DNA from: Rheum nobile
Lineage: Eukaryota; Streptophyta; Magnoliopsida; Caryophyllales; Polygonaceae
Assembly (NCBI GenBank): GCA_027886185.1
Contig: WOAB01000568.1
Coordinates: 3,472,001 to 3,536,000, forward strand
DNA: 64,000 nt
Reading direction: 5' to 3'
Shown one piece after another: positions 45,947 through 55,903 of this stretch; positions within the stretch are counted from its first letter, which is position 1, and every line of letters begins with the position of its first letter. Both the position numbers and the translations under genes were made by a program. The notes below the pieces were generated by a model. The model searched no databases and was not told the origin of the DNA. It saw only the letters and a list, made by a program, of their open reading frames with translations.

Positions 45947-47178
45947 CCAACTGGCATCAGAGCCCAGCAATCTTGTAAGTCACGAACTCAAGTTTGCATT
46001 TTGTTCACAAAATTTTTCTTGACCCCCATCGTCTGCTTTACTGAGATATCGCGAAAAAACCATAAATTTTCTATCTTTGCTCACCTATTCGGTTTCTACA
46101 AGGTAATACCTTGGCCGATTTTTTTTTCTTGTTCCCTAAGTTTTGTTGTGTTAGGTAATTTGTTATCTTGCATGTTAGAATATTTTGTTTCCTTATTTCT
46201 TGCGTGGATAGAGTTTTCTTATTTGCTAGATATTACTTTTTAGGTTGTTAATCGAATTTCCTTATATAAGATATCATCAAAATCTTATCTTCTCTCTCCT
46301 ATCTCTAACATCACACTTGTGATATTCTTGTTACTTAGACCTTTATTTTATTTCCTTTTGCAAATCCGAAAGATTAAAAGATAAGATCTCAGATATTAAA
46401 AAAAAAAGATATTAAAAAAAAGTTTCCAAAGTTAGGTAAAGCCAAAATAAGGCAACCCTAACCCACTCTCCGTCTAAGCTCATCTTCTCAACCTCTCCAC
46501 TGTCTAGGTCAAGCTTCCTAGAAGGTACTTTCTTGCTTATTAGGTTGCTTTGTTTACGTTTGTTTTAGGGTTTCAATTTGTTCTTGTTTGTTTGATTGCA
46601 ACTTGCTTGATACACCATCTCTTGTCAAGCCAAGCCGTAGACCCCTCTTCATCGATTCCTTGGTATCACATCAGCCAGGCGGCACACAGCGCGCGTTCCT
46701 TCTCCATCGACTCCAGCAATGCACCTGCGAGCACCCCAGCGGGCACCCACTTGCCCTCGCTCGCCGGCGCGTCGACGTTCCCGTTCGTGTGCCCACCGCT
46801 ACGGCTGCGACATCATCACCGCCGTGCCCACTAGCCCTGCCGCCGCCACCATACCCGAACCCTAACCCATAATTTTTTTTTTACCCCTGTCCGCTGCCTT
46901 CCTTATCCGAATTACCCACAATTTCGGAAATTCCCAGCCCTTTTCCATAACCGAAATCCCCTTCCTTTTAGCCCATATCTTATCTTTTACCATAAACACA
47001 TATCTTTCCTTATCTTTTCACAACCACCTTATCCTTTCCTTATCCAATTACCAAAGATTTTATCTTTACCCATAAGATATTATCTTCCCTTCCCATAATC
47101 TTTCCTTAAGCTTATCCATACGTATCTCTCCCAAATCCGAACAAACCCTAGCCCCCATCGGCACACACCCACATCCAC
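45947..47178 (+). other. G1 leader and 5' interior
   Basis: Primer site, then an AT-rich leader and a GC-rich segment (46630-46870) that contains short overlapping frames, including one that shares GCCGTAGACCCCTCTTC with 58384. No conserved domain. Ends with TCCAC (47174-47178), the G2 target duplication. Confidence 0.7.
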
Positions 47179-47417
47179 TGTGATACCCCGTATTTTTGTA
47201 AGGTTATTTTGGGAATTTTCCCGAGTACCCGTTGTGTACGTCGGATTTAATATAGAGAGTTTGAGACATTTTGTAATGTGCTCTGTATCTGTAATATTTT
47301 TCTCAGTGAAATAATATACAGACAGCATGCCTTGGATTTTAATATTCGTTCGCGTACGATAATTTTTATCCCGGTTTAATGTCATGTTCGTTCAAAGCTG
47401 AACGGGCGGGAAAAGCT

Positions 47418-47580
47418 GATCACGGCGACCGCCGTACAGTCGCGGCGACCACCGTCGCGGATCCAAGAACGGCGACCGCCGTACAGTCACGGCGCCCGCC
47501 GTCCCAATGCTCGAGGTGGTAGCTGGCGTGCCAGGCTATGGCGGCGACCGCCGTAAATTACGGCGCCCGCCGTAATTGCC
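47418..47580. repeat. GC palindrome cluster in G2 U3
   Basis: Six or so copies of ACGGCGACCGCCGT or ACGGCGCCCGCCGT, each with 6-bp inverted arms, about 100-270 bases upstream of the LTR TATA box. Related copies recur at 47937-47990. The 3' LTR shows indels exactly in these blocks. Confidence 0.85.
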
Positions 47581-47683
47581 ACTGTCGTTGTCCGGCAGTC
47601 TTTGCCCGATGGTCGCCGGCGTGGTTCTGGCGAGCGTCGAACTAGCCTTCATAGGCCCATTTTTCGTGCTCCAGATGCTTTGG

Positions 47684-47693
47684 CTATAAAAGG
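47684..47693 (+). promoter_or_regulatory. G2 5' LTR TATA box
   Basis: CTATAAAAGG in the LTR, the expected U3 promoter position. Identical at 56397-56406 in the 3' LTR. Confidence 0.7.
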
Positions 47694-49582
47694 AGGTGTT
47701 GGGGGAGAGATTTGAGCCATCCCAAACACCGAACCTCTGCCAAATTTTCGTGTCGTCGGAGTTGTGTTTCGCCGGAGTTTGCAAGCTCTCGTGGGTGTCG
47801 TTTGGTGGTGTTTCCAGCAGCCCTTTAGAAGCCTTTTGGTTGCCTTTGGAGGTCAGAACCCAAGCAAGGCGGAAAGGGGTCGAAACGCGCATCGTTTTGG
47901 TGAGATTTCTCTCGTTTCAGTCGTCCGTGTTCTTCACGGCGCCCGCCGTGATGAATGCGGCGACCGCCGCCAAGAACAACGACCGCCGCCAGTGCCCAGA
48001 ATGCCTTCGTGGCTTTGGCTTGGTTGGTTGTGGTCGTGGCGTCTTTCCTTTCGTTCTCTTTCGTCGTTTTTAGATTCGTGCTACGGTTATGTCGGATCTA
48101 ACTTAGGATTCCTTTTATGGGTCGACTCGAAGGTTGTTGTGCTGTCGGAGCTATACCCGTGTCGAGCCCGGAATCCAGTTGTCGTCGTTAGGCTATTCTG
48201 CGGATTAAAGCAAGTGGCGGTTCGCTCTTGCTCATTCGTTCCATATTTACATTAATTATCAGTAGTTTATCTGAGTAATTAATTTGGAATGAATACTCTG
48301 TTTGTCTGGAAACGGTTTTGTTAAACTGTTTTGAAAATCATATAATAGGTTGTATATCTGTTAGAACAACGCTATTATCTGTGATCGCCTTTCAGGCCTT
48401 TATGTGGATTTATCCTGTAACTGTTATTGTGTTGTAACTGTTTAGTTAGCACTGTTAGATAGGAATGTTACTCGGACTCTGTCCAGTCGTTTCTTTATAA
48501 TCTGGTATCGGGGTGGCTCGTCTCCATCTGGTATTATTCTAAGATCATGATCGGTCTCTTTCACAAGTGTGTAGAGACAGGACACTTAGCCGGTGTCACA
48601 AACCTTCCAGTGTACGTCACTCTCGACGAAACGTATACTAAGATGTGTCGTCCCATTGGTGGGGTACACATGTAAAAGTCTAATAACGTGATGTGTGTTT
48701 TTGAAACATAAATCAGATAAGTTCTACTCTGACGCACATAATTAATAAACCTTCGGCGAGTAGTGCAGCTAAGTTATAGTGCAGCTAAGAAAACTCGTCT
48801 CGACTTTGATCATAGTACGTTCTCTTTCCAATCTGGATTCGCTGTATGCGATGAGGTTGGTTGTGAACCGAAGCATCTCAGTCAACTTTTAAATCATTGT
48901 TGTATGATTCTGTAAACATTCCAAATTTGTCATACTTTCTTAAAGACTCATTTCCGTTAGAGTCTTCTTTTCGAGTCGATTCCTGTGAAGGTTCAGTCTT
49001 CCAGAATCTTCTCTTGTGCATACCTCTTGTCTATTCCAGTAGGAGTATGATGGTTGAATATCATCATCGATTATTATTCGAGAAGCGATGAGTCTAACCT
49101 AATACGACTACTTCGAACCATTCTGCTTTGTACCCTTGCTAGTCTATTCAAGTAGACTAACCCACGAACTTTGTTCTCTGCAGGTGGGCTGGTGTCATCC
49201 GTTCGATTCGGCACATCAGATCGAAAGTAGCTCAGAAGAATAGAAGGACTATGGAGTCGACGGTGGTTTTTGAACGTCTTAATTATTTCTTTAATCTGGT
49301 TGAGATCTTTTGGACAATGACTTTGGTTGTAATGTACTTTCTAAGACTTCCGCTGTTTTTGGTTTAAACTCTGTGTTAGCCTATTCGGGATTGGGTTGTA
49401 ATCCCGTAACTCTTGTTTCCTTGACAATGTTATGTTTTGGATTGAATGCTTTGATCATTATGTATCATTTGTATTTCATAAATTGTGTTTCAATGGTAAA
49501 GCCTTGGGTGATCTCGGTAAGGAACACTGGGGTCACTGGCGGTAATACCTTTCCAAAAGGGTTAAGTTTTGGGGGTGTTACA

Positions 49583-49600
49583 GTTGTGGTATAAGAGCAA
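49583..49600 (+). promoter_or_regulatory. G2 primer-binding site
   Basis: GTTGTGGTATAAGAGCAA directly after the LTR. It resembles the initiator-tRNA-Met site TGGTATCAGAGC with one change (A for C). Confidence 0.75.
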
Positions 49601-49795
49601 AAGGTTTCAAAACGGGTTTAGGATTTTTATAAACCATTTATCCGTTTTCGAAAATGCTTTAAAAAGGGCTCTGAATTTTCAAAGTAAAAAGAATTTAAAA
49701 ACACCGTTCATAGTCATGTCTTCTGGATAGTCTGATATAGTATGCTTGCTTCTATGTCTAGAAAGACTAATTCCTTCATCGTTATCCTATAGGAG

Positions 49796-50707
49796 ATGGG
49801 TGCATGTCTATCTCTGAAGAAGGGGTCGGAAGATGCCGAGATGGATTCACCGTCTACCGAGAGGCTAGCCTTCCCTATACCCCAGAGGTGCTTCGAGATT
49901 GGAGGCCCGAGCAGCCCATCTGAGGAGATCAAGCATGTGCTTCCCGAGTCGGTAGTTCTGGTGTCAAGGAATGCTGTAGTTCCTGTGACAGTACCAGTGG
50001 AGCCACCAAGGGAGGAAGCAATGCAAGATGATGAATCGTCTAGGTACGCGAGAGGGTACTACAATGACGATTACCTGATGGATGTGATTATTGAAGGGAG
50101 CGAGGAGGAAGATGAAGAAGAGGACCCCATAGAGGATGACCCTGAAGAGGAAGAGGACCCCATTGAGGATGATCCCGAGGAGGATACCGAGATGGACCTC
50201 AGCGGATAAAACCAGGAGTTCGATGACTTGAGGCACTTGCTGGTGGATAGTCAGGAAACGGGGATACAATTTATTCACCCCAGTACAGAGTTACCACCTA
50301 TGCAAGAGTTGCCACCAGTGCCAGAGTACGCACCCATGTCAGAAGCTGATTGGGAGGCACTGTATACCGAGTACGGTATTAGGAGAAGTGACAGAGAATC
50401 TCAGCCTATCCCTACTCCAAGAAGAAGGAGGTCAGAATCCGAGCTGCAGGAGATCCTCCGCCAGAGCGAGGTAATCTCTGCAGAACAGCAGCGTCGGAGG
50501 GATGAGCTGATCGCCAGTACTCAGAGGAGGACTGGGATAGGAGGGCCAGTCATGGACGACCCATACCTTACCATGACTGAGATAGGACCATGTGCTTCAG
50601 GGTCAAGCCGGGTGCGAAACCCATCGCTAGAGCTCGATGGTGAGCCTAGTCCGAAGAGACCATGCACGAGTAGCCAGTCTTATGGGAGACATTTTGGAAC
50701 GCCTTGA
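49796..50707 (+). pseudogene. G2 pre-gag ORF, one nonsense codon
   Basis: The open segments 49796-50209 and 50228-50707 are in the same frame, separated by a single TAA at 50207-50209 (codon 138). Together they span about 302 codons between the primer site and gag. The first half ends in a Glu/Asp tract with EEDPIEDDPEE repeats. The second half is Pro-rich, then Arg-rich (RRRRSESELQEILRQSE, likely helical) and ends RPCTSSQSYGRHFG. No known domain. Extra ORFs upstream of gag are known in some plant gypsy lineages such as Ogre; I am not certain they are known in Tekay. Confidence 0.65.
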
Positions 50708-50980
50708 TGAGAATTGGCGTTGTCTATCGCAGTAGTTTCGTTTCTTAGCATTCCAAGTTTGTACTATGTGTAATATTTCAGTATTGCGGCAAGTACTCTG
50801 AGAAACACTTATATCTTCGAGCAATGTTGTCCTAGCGCTCGGATGATAGACTTATGTGTAGCTTGTGTAACAGTTCGAAGGTTCATCTATAAAATGCCAA
50901 GTTGATCTATTCTGAGTAATTTCTTTACGTTGGTATATTGCATAAGTATATTGCATAATATTAATGTATTGAATGCTTGG

Positions 50981-51274
50981 AATTGGATCGGTAAACAGAT
51001 GGTGAACCCAAGAAGCACGAGGAACTCGATTCGAGCCGGTGCTGGGACTAGTCAAGATCCCAGGCCAGCAGGAAGAGGTGTTCAGGATGAGCACGAGTCA
51101 GAGTCTCGCGTCCAGCAGAGGCGTGAAAATTGGATCGGTAAACAGATGGTGAACCCAAGAAGCACGAGGAACTCGATTCGAGCCGGTGCTGGGACTAGTC
51201 AAGATCCCAGGCCAACAGGAAGAGGTGTTCAGGATGAGCACGAGTCAGAGTCTCGCGTCCAGCAGAGGCGTGAA
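50981..51274 (+). repeat. 147-bp in-frame tandem duplication at the gag start
   Basis: Two consecutive 147-bp copies (50981-51127 and 51128-51274) begin AATTGGATCGGTAAACAGAT and differ at about one base. Each carries the ATG of MVNPRSTRNSIRAG. The length is 49 codons, so the frame is kept. Confidence 0.95.
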
Positions 51275-54200
51275 GGTCAAGATCAGACCCAAGCGCCGGC
51301 ACTGTTTGATGCCGCAGCTGTTGAGGCGATTCGCGAGATTGTGATGCAGGAAATTGCAGACGTATTGAGACCCAGTGCGCCTCAAGCGCAAGAAGTGCCT
51401 ACTCACCCAGCGGTTCCTGATGTTGTGGAGCCCATAAACCCTGTGGTTCAGGAGAACGCCGTCAGGGCTAGAGACAGCTATGGTCGCGCTCTTAAGACCA
51501 TCACTTCCATGAGGCCCGATTGCTATAACGGGAAAGGGGAGCTAGTAGCAGTGACTCATTGGTTCTCCCATATGGAGAGGCTGTTTCGGAACGTGGAGTA
51601 TACTGAGGCCGATAAGGTCCATATCGCTTCTCTTCAGCTGAAGGAGGAGGCTAGCGAGTGGTGGGAGAACACAGGTTTGGCTGAGAGCCCAATGTTGACT
51701 TGGTCGATGTTCAAGACCAAGATGGTTGATCACTTTTTCTCTCAAGCTATGAGAGAGGAGAAGCATAAAGAGTTTTTGTACCCAAAGACGGATGGTCTGA
51801 AAGTGACTGAGTTGGCGTCTAAGTTCAATCATCTTTTACAGTACGCCACTGCCGAGATCACCAGCGAGGCCCAAAAGATCTGGTACTTCCACGAGTGGAT
51901 GAGCCCGGATATCAAGCCGTTAATGGTGCACCATACATGCTCTACCTTGGAGCAGTATGTGGATTGTGCCTATAAGCTGGAGATAACTCTAGAAGAGTCG
52001 ACCAAAAGGCGCAACCGACAGAAATCGATGCAGAACCAGAACCAGGGAGGTGGTTTTAAGCGCCCTGTGCCACCGTCTAACTTTGCCAAGTCCGGCCGAG
52101 CTAAGACGGAGATGACGCAAGGAGGATCGACTCAGCAGTCAGGGAAGATCCAGAGTTCAGTTCAGTGTTATAACTGTGGTACGGCTGGGCACAAGAGCAA
52201 TGAGTGTCAGAAGGAGAAGAGGTCGTGCTTTGGGTGTGGACGTGATGGTCATCTGCAAAAGTTCTGCAAGCAGGGGAAGCAGAAGGGAGTAGAGTCGCAG
52301 CAAGGGTCAGTTCATCAGAGCAACCGACCTAGGTTTAAGCCTGTCGAGACTCCTAGCCCTTTAGTGCAGACGACTGCTCAGAACAGGGGAAATGCCCCAG
52401 CTGTTTCTGGAAGTCAAGGCCAATGCTTGTACGAGATGCGTGAAGCAGATGGACCCAACGCTCCAATTGCTCAAGGTACTCTATACCTTCACTCTACTTC
52501 AGTGTGCATTCTGTTTGATTCTGGTGCTACGCATTCCTTTATTTCGGATAGCTGTGTTAGCAAGTTAGATTTAGTGTGCAACGATTCGTGCGACACTTTC
52601 GTCGTTAATCTTCCTAATGGAGAACGTTTGGTGGGAACCAAGCATCTGTCCGACTTTCCGATTACCATTCAGGGTAAGGAATTCGAGGCAGATTTAATCT
52701 GCATAGCCATGGCTCCATACGACATTATTCTCGGTATGGATTGGCTGACGCGTCACAAGGCGGTGATCGACTTCAGTTCAAGAACGGTGACGGTGTCATC
52801 TGGGGGCCAGTTCGTGTGCAAGTTCAAAGGTCGAAATGACGCTGATAACGGCAAGCTGATCAATGCGATGGCTGCGTTTAAGCTACTACGACAAGGATGT
52901 GTCGGGTACCTTTGCTACTTGGATTCGCCTACGAAGGATGGACCTGAGGTTCTTGATATTCCTGTAGTTAGGGAGTTTTCGGATGTCTTTCCGGAAGAAA
53001 TTCCTGGATTACCCCCGAACCGTGACGTAGAGTTTTCAATTGATCTTGAGCCTGGTACGGCGCCGATTTCCAAATCACCGTATCGGATGGCTCCAGCTGA
53101 GATGCAAGAGTTGAAGAATCAACTTGAAGATCTCCTTGACAAAGGTTATGTCAGGCCGAGTGCATCGCCGTGGGGTGCTCCGGTATTATTCGTCAAAAAG
53201 AAGGACGGATCGTTCCGACTTTGTATCGACTACCGAGAGTTGAACAAGGTGACGATCAAGAACAAGTATCCTTTGCCTAGGATTGATGACTTGTTGGACC
53301 AGTTGCAGGGAGCAAAGGTTTTCTCCAAGATCGACTTGAGATCTGGATATCACCAACTCAGGATTCGTGAGCAGGACATTCCTAGAACTGCGTTTAGGAC
53401 CAGATATGGTCATTACGAGTTCGTAGTGATGCCTTTTGGACTTACAAATGCTCCAGCTGTCTTTATGGATTTGATGAACCGATGTTTTCACCAGTACTTG
53501 GATAAGTTCGTGGTGGTCTTCATCGACGACATTCTGATCTATTCTCCGAATAAAGAAGTCCACGAGGAACATCTGCGGATTGCCTTGTCAATCCTTAGAC
53601 AACATCAGCTTTTTGCTGAATTGTCTAAATGTGAATTCTGGATGGAGGAAGTGGCTTTCTTAGGCCACGTAATCAATAAAAATAGGGTTATGGTTGATCC
53701 CCAAAAGATTGAAGCGGTGGCTAATTGGACACAGCCCCAGAACATGAAGGAGGTGCGCAGTTTTCTTGGACTTGCCGGGTATTACAGAAGGTTCGTAGAA
53801 GGATTTTCAAAGATCGCTCTACCTATGACCAATCTACTCCGCAAGGTTCATAAGAAGTTTGTCTGTAATGACAAGTGCGAGGCCAATTTCCAGGAGTTGA
53901 AGCGACGGCTGACCTTGGCACCCGTGTTAGCACTCCCAGAAGGGGATGACGAGTATGTGGTCTATAGTGATGCTTCAAAGTGTGGTATGGGTTGTGTACT
54001 GATGCAGAGAGGCAGAGTTATTGCTTACGCATCTAGACAACTCAAGACTTACGAAGAAAACTATCCGACCCATGATCTTGAGTTAGCAGCGGTTGTCTTT
54101 GCGCTAAAGATTTGGAGGCATTACCTCTACAGTATAAGATGCCAAGTCTTCACTGACCACAAAAGTCTCAAGTATATATTTACTCAAAAGGAGCTAAATA

Positions 54201-55867
54201 TGAGACAACGCTGCTGGCTAGAGTTACTCAAAGACTACGACATGGAGTTGCTGTATCATCCGGGCAAGGCTAATGTAGTAGCTGATGCACTAAGCCGGAA
54301 GACAACGCACGAGACTGTAGTTGCTCTACTTACTGCTCAGACCAAGCTAAACCAAGAGTCATGCGACATTGAAGTCTTGTATGACCAGCGTAGAGGGTAC
54401 TTGAGTATGATGGAAATTCAGGCTACACTGTTGGATCAGATTAAAGAAAAGCAAGTCGATGACATCATCTTGGTGAAGCTAAGCAGTGAAGTGATGGAAG
54501 GGAAAGCTCCCAGTTTTGTGGTTCAGGATGATGGATCACTTTGGTTTCAGGATCAGATCTGTGTGCCTGACACAGAAGGTCTTCGTCAGTTGGTGATGAG
54601 AGAAGCTCATTCATCTGCTTATTCTGTGCATCCTGGCTCTAGCAAGATGTACAAGGATCTCATGAAGAAGTTTTGGTGGCCAAACATGAAGTGGGATGTA
54701 GCAGACTTTGTGGCAAATTGCTTAACTTGCCAGAAGGTCAAGATCGAATATCGCAGGCCAGGTGGTGAGTTGCTACCTCTCCCAGTGCCAGAATGGAAAT
54801 GGGAGGACATCGCCATGGACTTCGTCACTGGGCTACCAAAGACTCGAAGTCAGAGGGATGCTATCTGGGTAATTGTGGATATGCTTACGAAGAGTGCTCA
54901 TTTCATATCCATCAAGACCACATGGGAAACCCAGAAGTTAGCAGAAGTCTACCAAAAGGAGATTGTCCGCTTATATGGCATTCCTAAGACCATTGTATCG
55001 GACCGAGATGGCCGTTTCATGTCAATGTTCTGGCAGGAACTTCATAAGGCTATGGGAACCGAGTTGAGGTTCAGCACCGCATTTCATCCTCAGACAGATG
55101 GCCAGTCTGAAAGGACCATCCAGACCCTGGAGGATATGCTTAGAGCTTGTGTACTCGATCGTCCGACTAGCTGGGAGGACAGCTTGAGTCTGATTGAGTT
55201 CACGTACAACAATAGCTGGCATGCTACAATCAAGATGGCTCCGTTTGAAGCTTTGTATGGTCGCAAATGCAGATCTCCGATTTGTTGGGATGATAATGCC
55301 GACAAAATTCTACTTGGACCAGAGTTGGTCGAAAGGACGGCCTCAGACATTGCTTTGATCAGACAAATGATGTTGACCGCTCAGAGTCGACAGAAGTCCT
55401 ACGCAGATCGGAAGTGCAGGACTGTCGAGTTCGAGGTCGGTGACAAGGTTTTTGTCAAGGTATCGCCATCCAAAGGAGTTTTCAGATTTGGTAAGCGTAT
55501 GAAGCTTAACCCTCGCTACATGGGACCATTCGAGATTCTAGATAGAGTAGGATCTCTAGCGTACCGCTTGGCGTTGCCGCCATCGGCTCACCCGGTGCAT
55601 AACGTGTTCCACGTATCTTTGCTCAGAAAGTATGTGCCAGATGAGTCTCATGTGCTTAGTTATGAGGACATCGAGATTCAAGCTAATGGTACTTATGAAG
55701 AGTTGCCCGTGCGCATTTTGGAGCGTCGGGAGAAGCGTTTGCGCAACAAGATCGTGCCGTTGGTACGAGTGCTGTGGTCCAAGTCAGGGACCGAAGAAGT
55801 TACTTTGAAGACGTGGGAAACCGAGTCAGATATGCTCAGGCATTTTCTCGAGTTATTTTCGACCTAA
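50999..55867 (+). CDS. G2 Gag-Pol polyprotein (gag, PR, RT, RNase H, IN, chromodomain-like)
   Basis: Uninterrupted 1622-residue frame from ATG 50999; the frame is open further back to 50930 but that part reads like leader, and ATG 51146 in the second repeat copy is an alternative start. In order: a capsid domain (HWFSHMERLFRNVEY, EASEWWENTG); two zinc knuckles (CYNCGTAGHKSNEC from residue 390, CFGCGRDGHLQKFC from 410); protease DSGATHSF (Asp507); RT with KKDGSFRLCIDYRELNK and catalytic FIDDIL (Asp843/844); RNase H YSDASKCGMG (Asp991) to NVVADALSRK; integrase with an HHCC finger and Asp1274, Asp1335 and Glu1371 (DD35E); and a C-terminal chromodomain-like segment (PVRILERREKRLRNK). No stop or frameshift is seen, so it may be competent. 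Confidence 0.96.
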   Translation: MVNPRSTRNSIRAGAGTSQDPRPAGRGVQDEHESESRVQQRRENWIGKQMVNPRSTRNSIRAGAGTSQDPRPTGRGVQDEHESESRVQQRREGQDQTQAPALFDAAAVEAIREIVMQEIADVLRPSAPQAQEVPTHPAVPDVVEPINPVVQENAVRARDSYGRALKTITSMRPDCYNGKGELVAVTHWFSHMERLFRNVEYTEADKVHIASLQLKEEASEWWENTGLAESPMLTWSMFKTKMVDHFFSQAMREEKHKEFLYPKTDGLKVTELASKFNHLLQYATAEITSEAQKIWYFHEWMSPDIKPLMVHHTCSTLEQYVDCAYKLEITLEESTKRRNRQKSMQNQNQGGGFKRPVPPSNFAKSGRAKTEMTQGGSTQQSGKIQSSVQCYNCGTAGHKSNECQKEKRSCFGCGRDGHLQKFCKQGKQKGVESQQGSVHQSNRPRFKPVETPSPLVQTTAQNRGNAPAVSGSQGQCLYEMREADGPNAPIAQGTLYLHSTSVCILFDSGATHSFISDSCVSKLDLVCNDSCDTFVVNLPNGERLVGTKHLSDFPITIQGKEFEADLICIAMAPYDIILGMDWLTRHKAVIDFSSRTVTVSSGGQFVCKFKGRNDADNGKLINAMAAFKLLRQGCVGYLCYLDSPTKDGPEVLDIPVVREFSDVFPEEIPGLPPNRDVEFSIDLEPGTAPISKSPYRMAPAEMQELKNQLEDLLDKGYVRPSASPWGAPVLFVKKKDGSFRLCIDYRELNKVTIKNKYPLPRIDDLLDQLQGAKVFSKIDLRSGYHQLRIREQDIPRTAFRTRYGHYEFVVMPFGLTNAPAVFMDLMNRCFHQYLDKFVVVFIDDILIYSPNKEVHEEHLRIALSILRQHQLFAELSKCEFWMEEVAFLGHVINKNRVMVDPQKIEAVANWTQPQNMKEVRSFLGLAGYYRRFVEGFSKIALPMTNLLRKVHKKFVCNDKCEANFQELKRRLTLAPVLALPEGDDEYVVYSDASKCGMGCVLMQRGRVIAYASRQLKTYEENYPTHDLELAAVVFALKIWRHYLYSIRCQVFTDHKSLKYIFTQKELNMRQRCWLELLKDYDMELLYHPGKANVVADALSRKTTHETVVALLTAQTKLNQESCDIEVLYDQRRGYLSMMEIQATLLDQIKEKQVDDIILVKLSSEVMEGKAPSFVVQDDGSLWFQDQICVPDTEGLRQLVMREAHSSAYSVHPGSSKMYKDLMKKFWWPNMKWDVADFVANCLTCQKVKIEYRRPGGELLPLPVPEWKWEDIAMDFVTGLPKTRSQRDAIWVIVDMLTKSAHFISIKTTWETQKLAEVYQKEIVRLYGIPKTIVSDRDGRFMSMFWQELHKAMGTELRFSTAFHPQTDGQSERTIQTLEDMLRACVLDRPTSWEDSLSLIEFTYNNSWHATIKMAPFEALYGRKCRSPICWDDNADKILLGPELVERTASDIALIRQMMLTAQSRQKSYADRKCRTVEFEVGDKVFVKVSPSKGVFRFGKRMKLNPRYMGPFEILDRVGSLAYRLALPPSAHPVHNVFHVSLLRKYVPDESHVLSYEDIEIQANGTYEELPVRILERREKRLRNKIVPLVRVLWSKSGTEEVTLKTWETESDMLRHFLELFST

Positions 55868-55887
55868 GTTTCGGGGTCGAAACTTCT

Positions 55888-55903
55888 TTTAAGGGGGAGG
55901 AGA
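55888..55903 (+). promoter_or_regulatory. G2 polypurine tract
   Basis: The tract AAGGGGGAGGAGA, preceded by CTTTT, directly precedes the 3' LTR and primes plus-strand DNA synthesis. Confidence 0.85.

Larger units (their letters stand above)
47179..49582 (+). repeat. G2 5' LTR, 2404 bp
   Basis: TGTGATACCCCG...GGGTGTTACA. Contains a TATA box CTATAAAAGG (about 47684-47693) and clusters of the ACGGCGACCGCCGT palindrome on both sides of it. Short frames inside (for example 47764-48255) are not genes. Confidence 0.96.

Noticed and set aside
45951..45963. Possible tRNA gene remnants at TGGCATCAGAGC and TTGGTATCAGAGC sites
   Set aside because: These are primer-binding sites directly next to LTR ends; no cloverleaf or A/B boxes around them.
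47764..48255. 163-codon frame in the G2 5' LTR, repeated at 56477-56989
   Set aside because: It lies in LTR sequence downstream of the TATA box, has no domain, and its length changes with GC-repeat indels between LTRs. Its recurrence simply reflects LTR duplication.
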